A DNA stretch of 64,000 bases from Rhodovibrionaceae bacterium (GTDB lineage Bacteria > Pseudomonadota > Alphaproteobacteria > Kiloniellales > DSM-21159), in assembly GCA_028279885.1 (NCBI GenBank), contig JANQMX010000067.1, positions 1 through 64,000 of the forward strand, in the 5' to 3' direction. The position numbers and the translations under genes are program-made. The notes beneath the pieces are model-generated. The model was given only the letters and a program-made list of their open reading frames with translations. It was not told the DNA's origin and did no database searches. Each line of letters begins with the position of its first letter. Positions within the stretch are counted from its first letter, which is position 1. This document shows positions 63,686-64,000 of the stretch, piece by piece.

Positions 63686-64000
63686 CGCGGCGCTCGCCTT
63701 CCGACTGTCCAGGCCCAAGCGCACAAGCTCTGGGATGTCGCCCGGCCGGCTGAGCAGGCCGCCGAGCAGCCTGCCGATCTGAAGGTTCCCGTCCGGGCCC
63801 ATGGCGCGGGCGGCAGAGGCAGGCAGGGCGCGCTGCGCCGGGTCTGAGACGGCCCGCAAGGCGAGGAAGCCAAGTCCGGCCCCGCGGCAAGCCTCCGCCA
63901 CCCAGTAGCTCTCCATATCGACGGCGACGGCCTCGAAGCGCTTCTGTGCCTGCCGTTTGTCCGCGACGGTCGCCACAGGCGCTTCAACGGTGAGCAAGGC
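63638..64000 (-). CDS. hpnG: Hopanoid nucleosidase HpnG, C-terminal part (cut by window edge)
   Basis: The visible 121 residues match the C-terminal half of purine-nucleoside-phosphorylase-like HpnG: LTVEAPVATVADKRQ, the substrate motif AVDMESYWVAEACRG and GLGFLALRAVSDPAQ. HpnG removes adenine from adenosylhopane, the step after HpnH. The gene continues beyond 64000. Its last 48 bases overlap the end of hpnH on the other strand. Confidence 0.87.
   Translation of the reverse strand, partial: ALLTVEAPVATVADKRQAQKRFEAVAVDMESYWVAEACRGAGLGFLALRAVSDPAQRALPASAARAMGPDGNLQIGRLLGGLLSRPGDIPELVRLGLDSRKASAALGRAAALLLPLLGRR

Overview
This 64 kb window comes from a GC-rich alphaproteobacterium, most likely of the Rhodospirillales type. 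The evidence is a CckA-type hybrid kinase directly behind flhB, a GTTC-N7-GTTC LexA box in front of recA, an eukaryote-type NADP isocitrate dehydrogenase, an IalB-family protein, and hopanoid genes (hpnH, hpnG). No species can be named from sequence alone.

Layout. 0.2-8.3 kb: flagellar export and rod genes. A leftward csrA / FlhB-C-like / unknown / fliO / fliP operon diverges from a rightward flgB-flgC-fliE-fliQ-fliR-flhB operon, followed by cckA. 8.4-28.7 kb: mostly core genes (recA, ialB, alaS, a cyclophilin, icd, a LOG-family gene, a LysM protein, padR with an RND pump, an orphan FlgC-like gene, a trimethylamine-dehydrogenase-family flavoenzyme, an alpha/beta hydrolase, mnmA). 28.7-36.1 kb: a 7.2 kb catabolic island between two diverged copies of the mnmA 3' end plus the 5' end of a tRNA-Met gene. 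It carries a hydroxyacyl-dehydrogenase-type enzyme, a GntR regulator, a TRAP transporter, an SDR and a beta-keto acid cleavage enzyme. The intact tRNA-Met lies at its right edge. 36.2-37.6 kb: debris and addiction genes (a broken parD, IS481-like terminal repeats, a small membrane protein, intact parDE).

37.8-42.5 kb: an aspartate:alanine antiporter next to an aspartate beta-decarboxylase (a probable proton-motive cycle) and a PQQ-type sugar dehydrogenase. 42.5-50.8 kb: a second catabolic unit, an eight-gene leftward operon (tctC-tctB-tctA, split transketolase, cupin, GldA-like dehydrogenase, SDR) divergent from an IclR regulator, with two tandem palindromes between them. 50.8-55.2 kb: small secreted proteins, a DsbA-like isomerase, a LysR regulator and an MFS transporter. 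55.2-58.5 kb: a probable nickel-homeostasis locus (anchor protein and HupE/UreJ, divergent from a CsoR/RcnR-family repressor and a NreB-like exporter with a His-rich tail). 58.5-64 kb: a methyltransferase-like gene, small proteins, a DUF1194 protein, ispH, hpnH and the 3' part of hpnG.

The two most unusual regions are the island at the mnmA/tRNA-Met site, which encodes an apparently complete import-oxidise-cleave pathway with matching operator palindromes, and the split-transketolase operon, whose substrate cannot be assigned from known pathways. No CRISPR array, rRNA operon, integrase or replication origin was seen. Motif and family calls were made by eye; no database search was run.
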